Source of the DNA: Bacteroidia bacterium
GTDB lineage: Bacteria; Bacteroidota; Bacteroidia; J057
Direction: 5' to 3'
NCBI GenBank assembly: GCA_041391665.1
Contig: JAWKNO010000001.1
Span: 1,240,001-1,304,000, forward strand
Length of the DNA: 64,000 bases
Shown here: piece after piece, positions 8,900 to 16,827 of the stretch
Layout: each line of letters starts with the position of its first letter
Numbering within the stretch: the stretch's first letter is position 1
Made by a program: the position numbers and the translations under genes
Notes under the pieces: generated by a model
Databases searched by the model: none
What the model was told of the DNA's origin: nothing
Seen by the model: only the letters and a program-made list of their open reading frames with translations

Positions 8900-9242
8900 C
8901 CAACGCGTATTTAAGATGGCATTTGCCAGTGTTTATCCGCACTATATCAAGAAAGCGGAGAAAAAAGGCCGCACAAAAGAAGAGGTAGATACCGTTATCT
9001 GTTGGCTGACCGGATATGATCAAAACACCCTGCAACAGCAAATAGAACGCCGCACCGATTTCGAAACCTTCTTTGACCAGGCGCCGGAGATCAATCCCCA
9101 TGCATCAAAAATTACCGGCGTGATATGCGGACACAGAGTGGAAGAAATCGAAGATAAACTCATGCAAAAAATCCGCTATATGGATAAACTCATCGACGAA
9201 CTGGCAAAAGGCCGGGCGATGGAAAAGATTTTGAGAGGGTAA
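8892..9242 (+). CDS. DUF2200 family protein
   Basis: 116 residues. The sequence RVFKMAFASVYPHYIKKAEKKG at the start, then DTVICWLTGYD, NPHASKITGVICGHRVEEIEDKLM and KIRYMDKLIDELAKG, is characteristic of DUF2200, a small cytoplasmic family of unknown function. The start at ATG 8892 is chosen because it overlaps the previous stop (ATGAATAA) and matches the family N-terminus; the frame is open 51 bases further upstream. Last + strand gene before a convergent gene four bases away. Confidence 0.88.
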   Translation: MNNQRVFKMAFASVYPHYIKKAEKKGRTKEEVDTVICWLTGYDQNTLQQQIERRTDFETFFDQAPEINPHASKITGVICGHRVEEIEDKLMQKIRYMDKLIDELAKGRAMEKILRG

Positions 9243-9253
9243 CAAATTACCTC
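9235..9253. terminator. Hairpin shared by two convergent stop codons
   Basis: GAGGGTAA, CAAA loop, TTACCTC: an inverted repeat whose arms contain both stop codons (TAA at 9240-9242 on +, TAA at 9247-9249 on -). The arms pair with one bulged G. There is no T run, so intrinsic termination is uncertain; it may instead protect both 3' ends. Confidence 0.35.
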
Positions 9254-10686
9254 AACTCAAACAAATCCTCCAACACTACGACCTGATCAATGTGATTGAG
9301 GCGATGGGTGTTTTCTGCGACGCCGTGGGTGGTGATAAGGGTAGTGAAAAGGTGTTTGTTGGTATGGGTATGGTATTGGAAAACGCGTTTTTTGGTTTCG
9401 AGGTTTTCGACATCTTTTGCCGTAACCTCATAGATTCCGGTGCTGTATTTTATTTCGCAGATATTGATGGATTGGTCGTTTCGATCAATAATCAGGTCTA
9501 TCTGTGCGCCGGGCAAACCGTCGGTAGGTTTTGCCACAAAGGAGGAAATCGTAGTAAAAATACCGGATATTCCGAGTGCCTTTCGTATCTGATCAATATG
9601 GTTTAAGCAAATATTTTCAAATGCATATCCACTCCAGGATTTATAATTGGGCAGATCGCTGAGTTTGGTAAAATCTGTATGCGCGTTGAGTCCAAGGGGT
9701 TCTATGAATGTAAGGTAAAATAAAGAATAGGGATCTGTCAGCCGGTAAAGACTAAGCTTACTTTTTTTACCAAAACCATTATATATTTCGATAAAACCGG
9801 ACTGTTGAAGTTCTTTCAAAATATTTGTCAGCATACCCCCATTTTCAAATCTGGTCTTGTCAATGATCTCCTGACGCGTCATACCTATCCTGCGGGTAGC
9901 CAAAGCCCTTATAACTTCAATATGGTTTTCCGGATTATCAAAAAGTGAGGCAAACAACCGGTCAAATTCATTTCGCAGATACCCATTATTTTGAAAGCAG
10001 ATTTCCTGAATATTTTGTACTGCCGACAGTCCGGGTCTGACCTGGTCGAGATACATCGGAATCCCCCCCATTGCAAGATACAACTGAGTGATCTGATACC
10101 TGCTGAGCAAAATTTTTCTTGATTTCAAAAGGGCTTCTGTTTCTCCCAATGAAAATGGGTTCAAAAAAATAAGTCGGGTAACTCTGTTGTGAAGCCCTCC
10201 TCTGTCATTAATAATTTTATCAATCATCCAGGATGCAGACGAACCACATATTACGACCACGACATTTTTATTTGTTGCCCAGGTATTCCAAAACCATCCC
10301 AATCCGGTGAGAAATTCAGATCTTTTTGTGCCCAGCCAGGGTAATTCATCAAAAAATACAACCATTTTTTCCTGCTTGTATTTCTCTTCCAGTGCCTGCG
10401 AAAGCATATGGAAAGCGATTAACCATGAGGAAGGTTTTTTGTCAATTTTGAAATCAGGAAAATGTTTTTCCAGTGCAAAGCGGAAATTCTGAAGTTGATC
10501 CTGCTTGGAGGCATGCTGCAAACCCGTCAGTTCAAAATCTAAATGATAGCCATAGGTTTGTTTGATGAGAAAGGTCTTTCCGACTCTTCGCCGCCCGATT
10601 ACCGCAACCAGTTCCGGTTTTTCCGATTGCAGGGCAGTCATCAATTTATTTACCTCTTCTTTCCGACCGATCAGAACCTGCTCCAT
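9247..10686 (-). CDS. ATP-binding protein, archaeal-type ATPase with DUF234 C-terminal domain
   Basis: 479 residues. N-terminal AAA/STAND-like ATPase: MEQVLIGRKEEVNKL, Walker A GRRRVGKTFLIK (~31-42), Walker B VVFFDELPW (~107), then GSSASWM and a long winged-helix region (ARRIGMTRQEIIDKT). The C-terminal DUF234 part has a PD-(D/E)xK-like pattern, QIDLIIDRNDQ followed by ICEIKYS (D...E-x-K). These proteins are widespread in archaea and Bacteroidota, and the cellular role is unknown; some are proposed to be selfish or defence-linked. Monocistronic, convergent with the DUF2200 gene. Confidence 0.88.
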   Translation of the reverse strand: MEQVLIGRKEEVNKLMTALQSEKPELVAVIGRRRVGKTFLIKQTYGYHLDFELTGLQHASKQDQLQNFRFALEKHFPDFKIDKKPSSWLIAFHMLSQALEEKYKQEKMVVFFDELPWLGTKRSEFLTGLGWFWNTWATNKNVVVVICGSSASWMIDKIINDRGGLHNRVTRLIFLNPFSLGETEALLKSRKILLSRYQITQLYLAMGGIPMYLDQVRPGLSAVQNIQEICFQNNGYLRNEFDRLFASLFDNPENHIEVIRALATRRIGMTRQEIIDKTRFENGGMLTNILKELQQSGFIEIYNGFGKKSKLSLYRLTDPYSLFYLTFIEPLGLNAHTDFTKLSDLPNYKSWSGYAFENICLNHIDQIRKALGISGIFTTISSFVAKPTDGLPGAQIDLIIDRNDQSINICEIKYSTGIYEVTAKDVENLETKKRVFQYHTHTNKHLFTTLITTHGVAENTHRLNHIDQVVVLEDLFELR

Positions 10687-10907
10687 ATGATTTGTGTTTG
10701 TATTTCAGATGCCAATATAACACAAAAACCCACACTAATCCGCTTTATCTGCTCAAAATAGGTAGATAAAGCGGAATAGCGGCCAAATTCTTCACAAATT
10801 CTGAGTTGTGGCAATTTTTACCAGGGCATAGTATCGAAACTTGCTATTGTCACTAACTGCCAAAGCTACCTGAATGGTGCAGAAGAGGGAAAGGGCAGAT
10901 AAAGAAG

Positions 10908-11516
10908 TTATTCTAACACTTCAAATTCAGTTAATTCAAGGTTAAAAAGGCCCTGATGTTTAATCTTTAGCAGCCCTGTACCCTGGGAAAACCAGAACTC
11001 TGTTGGCCATGTCCATGATATCCCCTCAGAAATCAACATCACATTGCGATATTGTTTACCAGATACTTTTACACTATCTTTGAAAAGCACTCTTGCATCA
11101 CCAATCTGCTCATTTTTTGAATAATAGTCAGTAGATCCTCCGTAAGATCCATGAAAAGTGATTCTTGTTTTATCCTCCCAGGGATCAATTCTTATGAGAG
11201 TTCTACGAATAATTGAATCTGATTCAAATGAAATTGATTTGCAATCACATTTGAATTTAAGTGTACTAATGCAGTCCCATCCGCATTCATTAATGGAGCC
11301 AACTATTTCCGAAAATTTCAAAGTTATAGATTCGGAATTGCCTGTTATCGAGTCTTTAAAAGTGTATTTTATTTTTTTTCCGGGGAATGGAAAATAATCA
11401 GACATCTCATCGGGTAAATTATAATGAGGTACTTCCGTTGGACCACAATAGCACGGGTCTTTTTCCTGGCAGGCAAACAACATCAAGGAAAATAGAAATA
11501 ATGTTATTCGATTCAT
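10908..11516 (-). CDS. Predicted lipoprotein of unknown function
   Basis: 202 residues from the chosen ATG; the frame is open upstream, but the start at 11516 gives a clean lipoprotein signal (MNRITLFLFSLMLFACQEKD, lipobox LFAC). The mature part is beta-rich and contains a Cys cluster just after the lipid anchor (DPCYCGP) and a later WDCISTLKFKCDCKS segment. No recognised domain. It is the last - strand gene of the accessory block; upstream lies a CTAACGTTAGG palindrome and MITE-like debris, suggesting a cassette-type arrival. No family name can be given. Confidence 0.65.
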   Translation of the reverse strand: MNRITLFLFSLMLFACQEKDPCYCGPTEVPHYNLPDEMSDYFPFPGKKIKYTFKDSITGNSESITLKFSEIVGSINECGWDCISTLKFKCDCKSISFESDSIIRRTLIRIDPWEDKTRITFHGSYGGSTDYYSKNEQIGDARVLFKDSVKVSGKQYRNVMLISEGISWTWPTEFWFSQGTGLLKIKHQGLFNLELTEFEVLE

Positions 11517-11578
11517 TGAAGGATTATTTCTACAAACTTCAGAAAATTTCGTTTGCCTTTCCATGGTAATATTTTGCT

Positions 11579-11672
11579 CCTAACGTTAGGCGCCAGAGTA
11601 TTTCGACCCTATGCTCACTACCCACCTAAATCGGTGGAGTGGGGGTTTAAGTTAATGGGAGGGATGCAGTGT
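11579..11672 (-). other. attC-like relic with MITE debris
   Basis: Between the S41 pseudogene and the lipoprotein gene. On the - strand it runs from AACTAACCCCAACACTGC, through a fragment resembling the CCCATTAA...CTTAA MITE end, through a hairpin (CACTCCACC / GGTGGGTAGTG), to GCCTAACGTTAGGAGC just upstream of the next gene. The placement and the final GTTAGG fit an integron R' site, but the arms do not pair cleanly, so this is at best a degraded site. Confidence 0.3.
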
Positions 11673-11681
11673 TGGGGTTAG

Positions 11682-12147
11682 TTATTCTTTACTCTCTATC
11701 CATTTATACGCTTGCTCAAACATTTGTATCGGGTCGTATTCTATTATGTCAGGAGGTATTCTTCCACCATCACCTTTTTTATTTCGGTCGGTCATGATGC
11801 AATTGGTAACGCAGATTTGGGTGCTGTCAGGCATTATAAAACCTCTAAGTCCTGTACTAAACCAACCACCCGTATTATTTCTTAAGTCTATGATCCAGCC
11901 TTTGGGTTGCTGATTATAGAGCCGCTTCATGCGAGGTAGAATCTGAGATTTGGTTTAATACCTGAGTTTTTAACGAATCTATATTGAAAGTTAACCGGTG
12001 CCGTGAATACACTTCAATGCTGTCAAAGGCCTGTATGACGTATTTTCCATTATTGGACAAATTCTCCCGGGAAGTACATCCTAAGACAAGCTGAGTTAGT
12101 ATCGCTACTAATGAAACTGCTAATTTTGATTGTAATCTTCCTTCCAT
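11682..12147 (-). pseudogene. Degraded S41-type (tail-specific) peptidase lipoprotein
   Basis: The N-terminal piece (ATG 12147) has a lipoprotein signal ending VLGCTS and then AFDSIEVYSRHRLTFNIDSL, as in Bacteroidota S41 peptidases. It breaks off at TSHEAA with a frame change, then continues as QQPKGWIIDLRNNTGG, the core S41 motif, and jumps to TGLRGFIMPDSTQICVTNC and GGRIPPDIIEYDP. Two internal deletions have removed the PDZ-like part and the segment that normally carries the catalytic Ser. Roughly 150 codons remain of ~450, in two frames, so no active enzyme is possible. The flanks suggest it came as a cassette. Confidence 0.75.
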
Positions 12148-12290
12148 ATTTGAATTTTGACTAACATCAAATTGTTTGATTGATGGTTGGACAGTTGAAG
12201 TGTATGGTGGTTGACACACTTTTCACCCTGATTTTCCCTCTCTTTGTCGTTAGCTTGAGAAATTAATCAGTTCTCTGATATGGGGAATTA

Positions 12291-12350
12291 AGCCCAACGG
12301 TTGGGCCATGGTGCGTATCCCGAAGGGTAAGCCCTATAGTCGTTGTTGTA
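12291..12350 (-). other. attC-like site after the cupin gene (candidate)
   Basis: On the - strand, 14-20 bases after the cupin stop: ACAACAACGACTATAGGGC, a short loop region, then GCCCAACCGTTGGGC. The closing GTTGGGC fits the integron R' consensus GTTRRRY exactly and the opening AAC is in the expected place, but the inner stem is poor. The next gene downstream is the S41 pseudogene. Position supports a cassette boundary; structure is weak. Confidence 0.35.
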
Positions 12351-12363
12351 GCGCGTTTTTGTT

Positions 12364-13191
12364 TTAATGGTGTTGTTTTCCATATTTTTTCAAAGCAGTT
12401 TGAACATCTAGAATGGGAACTTTAAGCGTTCCGTCTTTCAAGTCTTCTGATTCGTAAATATCAAGATTGTGTATGTCGTAACTTTTATCGTTTAGGTCTA
12501 GCATGATAACATCAAACATGAAAGCAGTTTCAGTATTGGCAATAAACCAATGGACATTATCTTTTTCATCAGAAATGGAAGAGCTTTCTCCAACTATTGC
12601 GATTCGGTCAATTGAGGGTTTGATAATCAAGTTTTGGCCGTCTTGGTGAATTTTCTCATAATGTCTTAAGTGCATTTCACCTTGAAGGATCAAATGAGCA
12701 GACGCCATATTGCTGTGCCCGTGTGGTATAATGGCTCTATCTTTCTTCATTCCAAAAATTTTCTTGACAAACGCAGTCTTTTCAGGAAGTCCGTCAAGTT
12801 TGGGGAACTTTATAGGTTTCGTTGAAACACCCAAATCAGGATATTCAAATCCCTTAATCAGGTTTTCAAAGTCAATGAATTTTAATATTTCTTCAAGTTC
12901 AACCTTCGAGTAAAGTTCTTCAATCTTCTGTTGCCATTGAATGGTGGATATTGAGTCTGTCTTTAAATCCGAACAGAATTCATTCAGTTTAATAGCCCAA
13001 TGGTCAGTTATAGGTTTAATATTTCTTCCAAAGGCATTACATGCAAATAGCGCGTCCATTAAAGCAAAACTTGCTACTGTTGCTAAAACTCCTTTTGTAA
13101 ATTCTCTTCGGTCCATGGGTTCAGATTTTTTGATGTCTATTTCGTTCTCATTGCCTATGCTAATTATTTCTTGAAAGGTGTGATTATCCAT
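12364..13191 (-). CDS. Cupin-fold protein with twin-arginine-like signal
   Basis: 275 residues. After a 25-residue polar leader comes MDRREFTKGVLATVASFAL followed by ALFAC, a twin-arginine-like and possibly lipid-anchored signal. The mature part has a cupin pattern: PHGHSNMASAHLILQGE, HLRHYEKI, and later NVHWFIANTETAFMFDV, i.e. an H-x-H...E...H metal-binding set. The function is not recognised; cysteine-dioxygenase-like or sugar-binding cupins are possible. The start may be 13191 or, if the leader is not translated, 13116. The first start abuts a MITE-like element; an attC-like sequence follows the stop. Confidence 0.65.
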   Translation of the reverse strand: MDNHTFQEIISIGNENEIDIKKSEPMDRREFTKGVLATVASFALMDALFACNAFGRNIKPITDHWAIKLNEFCSDLKTDSISTIQWQQKIEELYSKVELEEILKFIDFENLIKGFEYPDLGVSTKPIKFPKLDGLPEKTAFVKKIFGMKKDRAIIPHGHSNMASAHLILQGEMHLRHYEKIHQDGQNLIIKPSIDRIAIVGESSSISDEKDNVHWFIANTETAFMFDVIMLDLNDKSYDIHNLDIYESEDLKDGTLKVPILDVQTALKKYGKQHH

Positions 13192-13285
13192 TGTCCACCG
13201 CCATTAAGATAAGCAAATGCGTAACCTGAAGCAACGAAAGCGCCACGGAACAGCGGTTTGCTGTCCTAAAAATTGGGGTGGGGGC
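13192..13285. mobile_element. MITE-like element, type B copy 1
   Basis: ~94 bp with imperfect terminal inverted repeats: TGTCCACCGCCATTAAG at the left and AATTGGGGTGGGGGCA at the right. The interior GCGTAACCTGAAGCAACGAA and the hairpin GGAACAGCGGTTTGCTGTCC are shared with copies at 21717-21806 and 23166-23258. No coding capacity. It touches the start codon of the cupin gene. Confidence 0.6.
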
Positions 13286-13359
13286 ACTTTTGCCTATTTT
13301 TAACCATCCCCCGAATTCTACTTAAGAGCGTTATTTTAATCACTTAATCGTTTACTCTT

Positions 13360-13367
13360 TATATTTG
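13360..13367 (+). promoter_or_regulatory. Bacteroidota -7 box (TATATTTG) for the hybrid kinase gene
   Basis: A perfect TAnnTTTG match 23 bases upstream of the ATG at 13390, implying a leader of about 15 bases. No convincing TTTG -33 box was found at 19-21 bases, so this is a partial match only. Confidence 0.45.
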
Positions 13368-13389
13368 TCAGTCCAAAGCAAATTGATAA

Positions 13390-16300
13390 ATGAATCCGTC
13401 CTTCATAATATTTTATAAATACCTTAATCGTCCTTTGGCCTTGGTCATTTTAGGCTGTTTTATTTCCAGCTTACTTCCAGCACAAAACACCATCACCGAT
13501 TCATTGCAAACAGCCATCACTCAAGCAAAATCGGACACTTCCCGAATTCGTTTGAAAAATGAATTGGCCCTCGCCTTGTACAAATCAGATAAAGACAGTG
13601 CACTTCGACTTTTGCAATCATCCGTCGCTGTCGCAGAAAAAATAAATTATAAAGCCGGGCTTTTTGAATCGTGGTTCACGAAGGCCCAAATCCACCTTGA
13701 GTACAACCAACTTGACAGTGCATTTTTAGAATTTACGGAAGCAAAAGAAATAGCCTCTGAAGCGAATGATAAAAGCAGGTTAATCTGGGCCTTGAATGCG
13801 TTGAGTTACAGTGTCCCAAATAAGCGGTTGGGTATTCCGTACCTGAATGAGGCGCTTGAAATTGCAACGGCCATTGGAGATAAAAAAGAACAAGCAAGGG
13901 TGATGACGAGTCTGGGTATTGTCTATTCCAACCTCTCTGAGTTTAAGAAAGCAGAGGATTATTACTTGCAAACCTTGGCCATTTATCAGGGTAGAGCAGA
14001 AAAAAAGCCGCAGGCGGATATATTACGGAACCTGGGGAACAATGCCGGCAGGTCAAACGACCTCAGTAAAGCAATTGGTTATTATGAACAGGGAGTGATG
14101 ATAATGCGGGAATTGGGTAATAAAAGTGAAGAGGCAGCCCTCTATAACATGATGGGTTATGCATGCACAGTCATGGGTAATTACCCCAAGGCGCTCGAAT
14201 ATAGCCAAATCGCATTGAAATTGATGGAAGCAGATGAAAACAAAATTGGCGTAGCCGATTGTTGCAATCGAATAAGCGACATTTACTTGTCACTGGAAGA
14301 TTTTCCCCAGGCACTTGTTTATATTGAAAAATCCTATATCCTGTGGGAGGAAATGGGAGAAGGTACCCAACAATCGGATTTGCTTTATCGAAAGGGCTAT
14401 TTGTACAGGTTGAAGGAGGATTACCCGATGGCCCTCCAATTTTTGCAGGAATCTTACACATTGAAAAAAACCATTGGCCAGGCAGTAAGCCCTCAACATT
14501 TTTATGACCTTGGATTTTGTTATGGAAAGTTGGAACGCCAGGATTCGGCGGAGTTATATTTTCAAAATGCCCTCCTTAGTGCGCGGGAAACCAATAGCTC
14601 CCTCGATAAGGCGAAGAGTTTGATAGGATTGGCAAATATCCATTTCCAACAAGGGGATACCGAAACTGCCATTGCAGAATTGAACGAAGCCTCCGAACTG
14701 GCAACCGTTTCCGGCAACAAGGAACAGGAGATGGAAGCGGCAGAATTGCTCTATTTGATTTATAAAAGCAGGAACAATACGGGAAAGGCGCTTTATTACC
14801 ACGAAACCTACCGCAACCTGCAGGACAGCCTTTTCAATGAAAAAAATGTGCGGCAAGTGGGACGTTTGGAAGCAAGTTATGAATTCGAAAAAGAAAAGCA
14901 AGAATTGGCCTTTGAGCAGGAAAAAGAACTGGAGCGGCAACGCTCCGTTCGCCGGTTGTACTTGATCGCTTTGGGCGTGGCCCTATTGTTCATCGGGGTC
15001 ATTTACCGCTACTACCGCTCCAAGCAAAAAGCTAACGCAGAGCTCAGTAAACTGAACGAAGAGATTCTACGGCAAAAGGAAAGACTGGAAGAACTCGACC
15101 TCACCAAGTCCCGCTTTTTCACCAATATCTCACACGAGTTCCGCACACCGCTCACCATCATTTCCGGGATGATTGACCAAATTAGCGAGAAACCAGATTT
15201 GTGGCTGGAACGGGGGACGAAAATGGTGAAGCAGAACACCCAGGGACTGTTGAACCTGGTGAACCAGATACTCGACCTGCGGAAGCTGGAAGCCAATGAG
15301 TTGAAAGTGGACATGGTCAACGGTGATCTGGTGAAATACCTGCGTTACTTGGCCGAATCCCACCAATCTTTTGCTGTAAGTAAAGGGCTGCAACTGCACT
15401 TCCTGAACGATGTGGAGAAAATCAACATGGATTTCGACCCTGATAAATTGCTGCGTATCGTCTCCAACCTTTTGTCCAATGCCATCAAGTTCACCCCCGA
15501 GGGTGGCAGTATTTATCTTCGGGTAGATGAAAAATCCGTGAACGGCAATCCTGCCTTACTCCTACGGGTCCAGGACACAGGCATCGGTATCCCCGCAGAA
15601 GACCTGCCAAATATTTTCGGCCGTTTTTACCAGGTGGACGATTCGATGACCCGCAAGGGAGAAGGAACGGGAATAGGCCTCGCATTGACACAGGAACTGG
15701 TGAAATTGCTGGAGGGAAGTATCTCTGTCAAAAGTGTGGTTGGTGAAGGCACGACTTTCACCATGACCTTGCCTATCTTCAATGAAGCTGCCGTGAAGGC
15801 TGAAAATTGGGAGGAATCTGGGCTGGTGATAGAAAAAGCCATCCTTGAACCGGCCCTGGTCAATCCGACCCCAGAAGAAAGTGAGTTCGGCACTGCTGGC
15901 AAACCTAGTCTTTTGATTGTCGAGGACAACCCCGATGTGCGCCAATACCTCATCTCCTGCCTTGAAGAGGATTATCAATTGACCGTGGCCGAAAACGGGC
16001 AAGTGGGGATAGACATGGCCATTGAGCTGGTACCCGACCTCATCGTAAGTGATGTGATGATGCCCGAAAAGGACGGCTACGAACTCACCGAAACCCTGAA
16101 AAACGACGAACGTACCGACCACATCCCCATTGTACTGCTTACCGCCAAAGCTGACCTCGACTCCAAAATCAGCGGACTCGAAAAAGGGGCGGATGCCTAT
16201 CTGGCGAAACCGTTTGATAAAAGGGAACTGCTGGTGCGGTTGGAAAAACTGCTGGAGCTTCGCAAAAAATTACAGGCCCGGTATGCCCAGTTGCCGGATA

Positions 16301-16647
16301 CCACCGGGGAGGCCGGGATGACCTCTTCTCCCGAACATCCCTTCCTCCAAAAATTCTATGGCCTCGTGGAAGAGGATCTCTCCAACGCCGAATTGGACAT
16401 GAACCAAATTTGCCAAAAACTGGGTATGAGCCGCTCGCAGGTTTTCAAAAAACTGAAAGCCCTCACTGGCAAATCAGCGACCGCCCTCATCCGCTCCTTC
16501 CGCCTCCAGCGTGGCAAAAAGCTGCTCGCCACCACCGACCTCACCATCTCCGAAGTGGCCTACGAGGTTGGCTTCACCTCTTTGAATTATTTTTCTGTTT
16601 CCTTTTTCGAAGAATTTGGCGAAAGACCATCCTTGTTCCGTAAATAA
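13390..16647 (+). CDS. TPR hybrid sensor histidine kinase / response regulator / AraC-type regulator
   Basis: 1085 residues combining a whole two-component system. Order: signal peptide (LVILGCFISSLLPAQ), about ten TPR units to ~residue 480 (periplasmic sensor), coiled coil, one membrane helix (LYLIALGVALLFIGVIYRYY, ~523-543), HisKA with the phospho-His in FTNISHEFRTPLTI (~581), HATPase_c with LLSNAIKFTPEGG, DTGIGIP and GTGIGLAL, a receiver domain with phospho-acceptor in VSDVMMPEKDGYE (~886), and a C-terminal AraC HTH (~985-1085). Such one-protein systems in Bacteroidota sense extracellular signals and control nearby surface-protein or polysaccharide genes; the giant adhesin immediately downstream is the obvious candidate target (inference). 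One of two native + strand genes in a - strand block. Confidence 0.95.
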   Translation: MNPSFIIFYKYLNRPLALVILGCFISSLLPAQNTITDSLQTAITQAKSDTSRIRLKNELALALYKSDKDSALRLLQSSVAVAEKINYKAGLFESWFTKAQIHLEYNQLDSAFLEFTEAKEIASEANDKSRLIWALNALSYSVPNKRLGIPYLNEALEIATAIGDKKEQARVMTSLGIVYSNLSEFKKAEDYYLQTLAIYQGRAEKKPQADILRNLGNNAGRSNDLSKAIGYYEQGVMIMRELGNKSEEAALYNMMGYACTVMGNYPKALEYSQIALKLMEADENKIGVADCCNRISDIYLSLEDFPQALVYIEKSYILWEEMGEGTQQSDLLYRKGYLYRLKEDYPMALQFLQESYTLKKTIGQAVSPQHFYDLGFCYGKLERQDSAELYFQNALLSARETNSSLDKAKSLIGLANIHFQQGDTETAIAELNEASELATVSGNKEQEMEAAELLYLIYKSRNNTGKALYYHETYRNLQDSLFNEKNVRQVGRLEASYEFEKEKQELAFEQEKELERQRSVRRLYLIALGVALLFIGVIYRYYRSKQKANAELSKLNEEILRQKERLEELDLTKSRFFTNISHEFRTPLTIISGMIDQISEKPDLWLERGTKMVKQNTQGLLNLVNQILDLRKLEANELKVDMVNGDLVKYLRYLAESHQSFAVSKGLQLHFLNDVEKINMDFDPDKLLRIVSNLLSNAIKFTPEGGSIYLRVDEKSVNGNPALLLRVQDTGIGIPAEDLPNIFGRFYQVDDSMTRKGEGTGIGLALTQELVKLLEGSISVKSVVGEGTTFTMTLPIFNEAAVKAENWEESGLVIEKAILEPALVNPTPEESEFGTAGKPSLLIVEDNPDVRQYLISCLEEDYQLTVAENGQVGIDMAIELVPDLIVSDVMMPEKDGYELTETLKNDERTDHIPIVLLTAKADLDSKISGLEKGADAYLAKPFDKRELLVRLEKLLELRKKLQARYAQLPDTTGEAGMTSSPEHPFLQKFYGLVEEDLSNAELDMNQICQKLGMSRSQVFKKLKALTGKSATALIRSFRLQRGKKLLATTDLTISEVAYEVGFTSLNYFSVSFFEEFGERPSLFRK

Positions 16648-16672
16648 TTGAATAACAGTATTTTATGGTTTT

Positions 16673-16723
16673 GTTTCGCCGCCCGGCGAAACACTTTTAG
16701 TAATGTTTCCACCCTTTGGAAAC
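16673..16723 (+). terminator. Double hairpin after the hybrid kinase gene
   Basis: First hairpin: GTTTCGCC, GCCC loop, GGCGAAAC (perfect 8-bp arms, 16673-16692), followed by ACTTTTAG. Second: GTTTCC, ACCCTTT loop, GGAAAC (16705-16723). The T run is weak, but the position 25 bases after the stop and the perfect stems fit a transcription stop. Confidence 0.55.
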
Positions 16724-16827
16724 ATGCTTGCTAATCTTTGAAACATACCTGCCAATGCCTTGGCGTGGTCTGTCCCACCTTTGTGCCAACAGTTTCAAGC
16801 AACAATTCAATCAGAAAATTTAGCATC

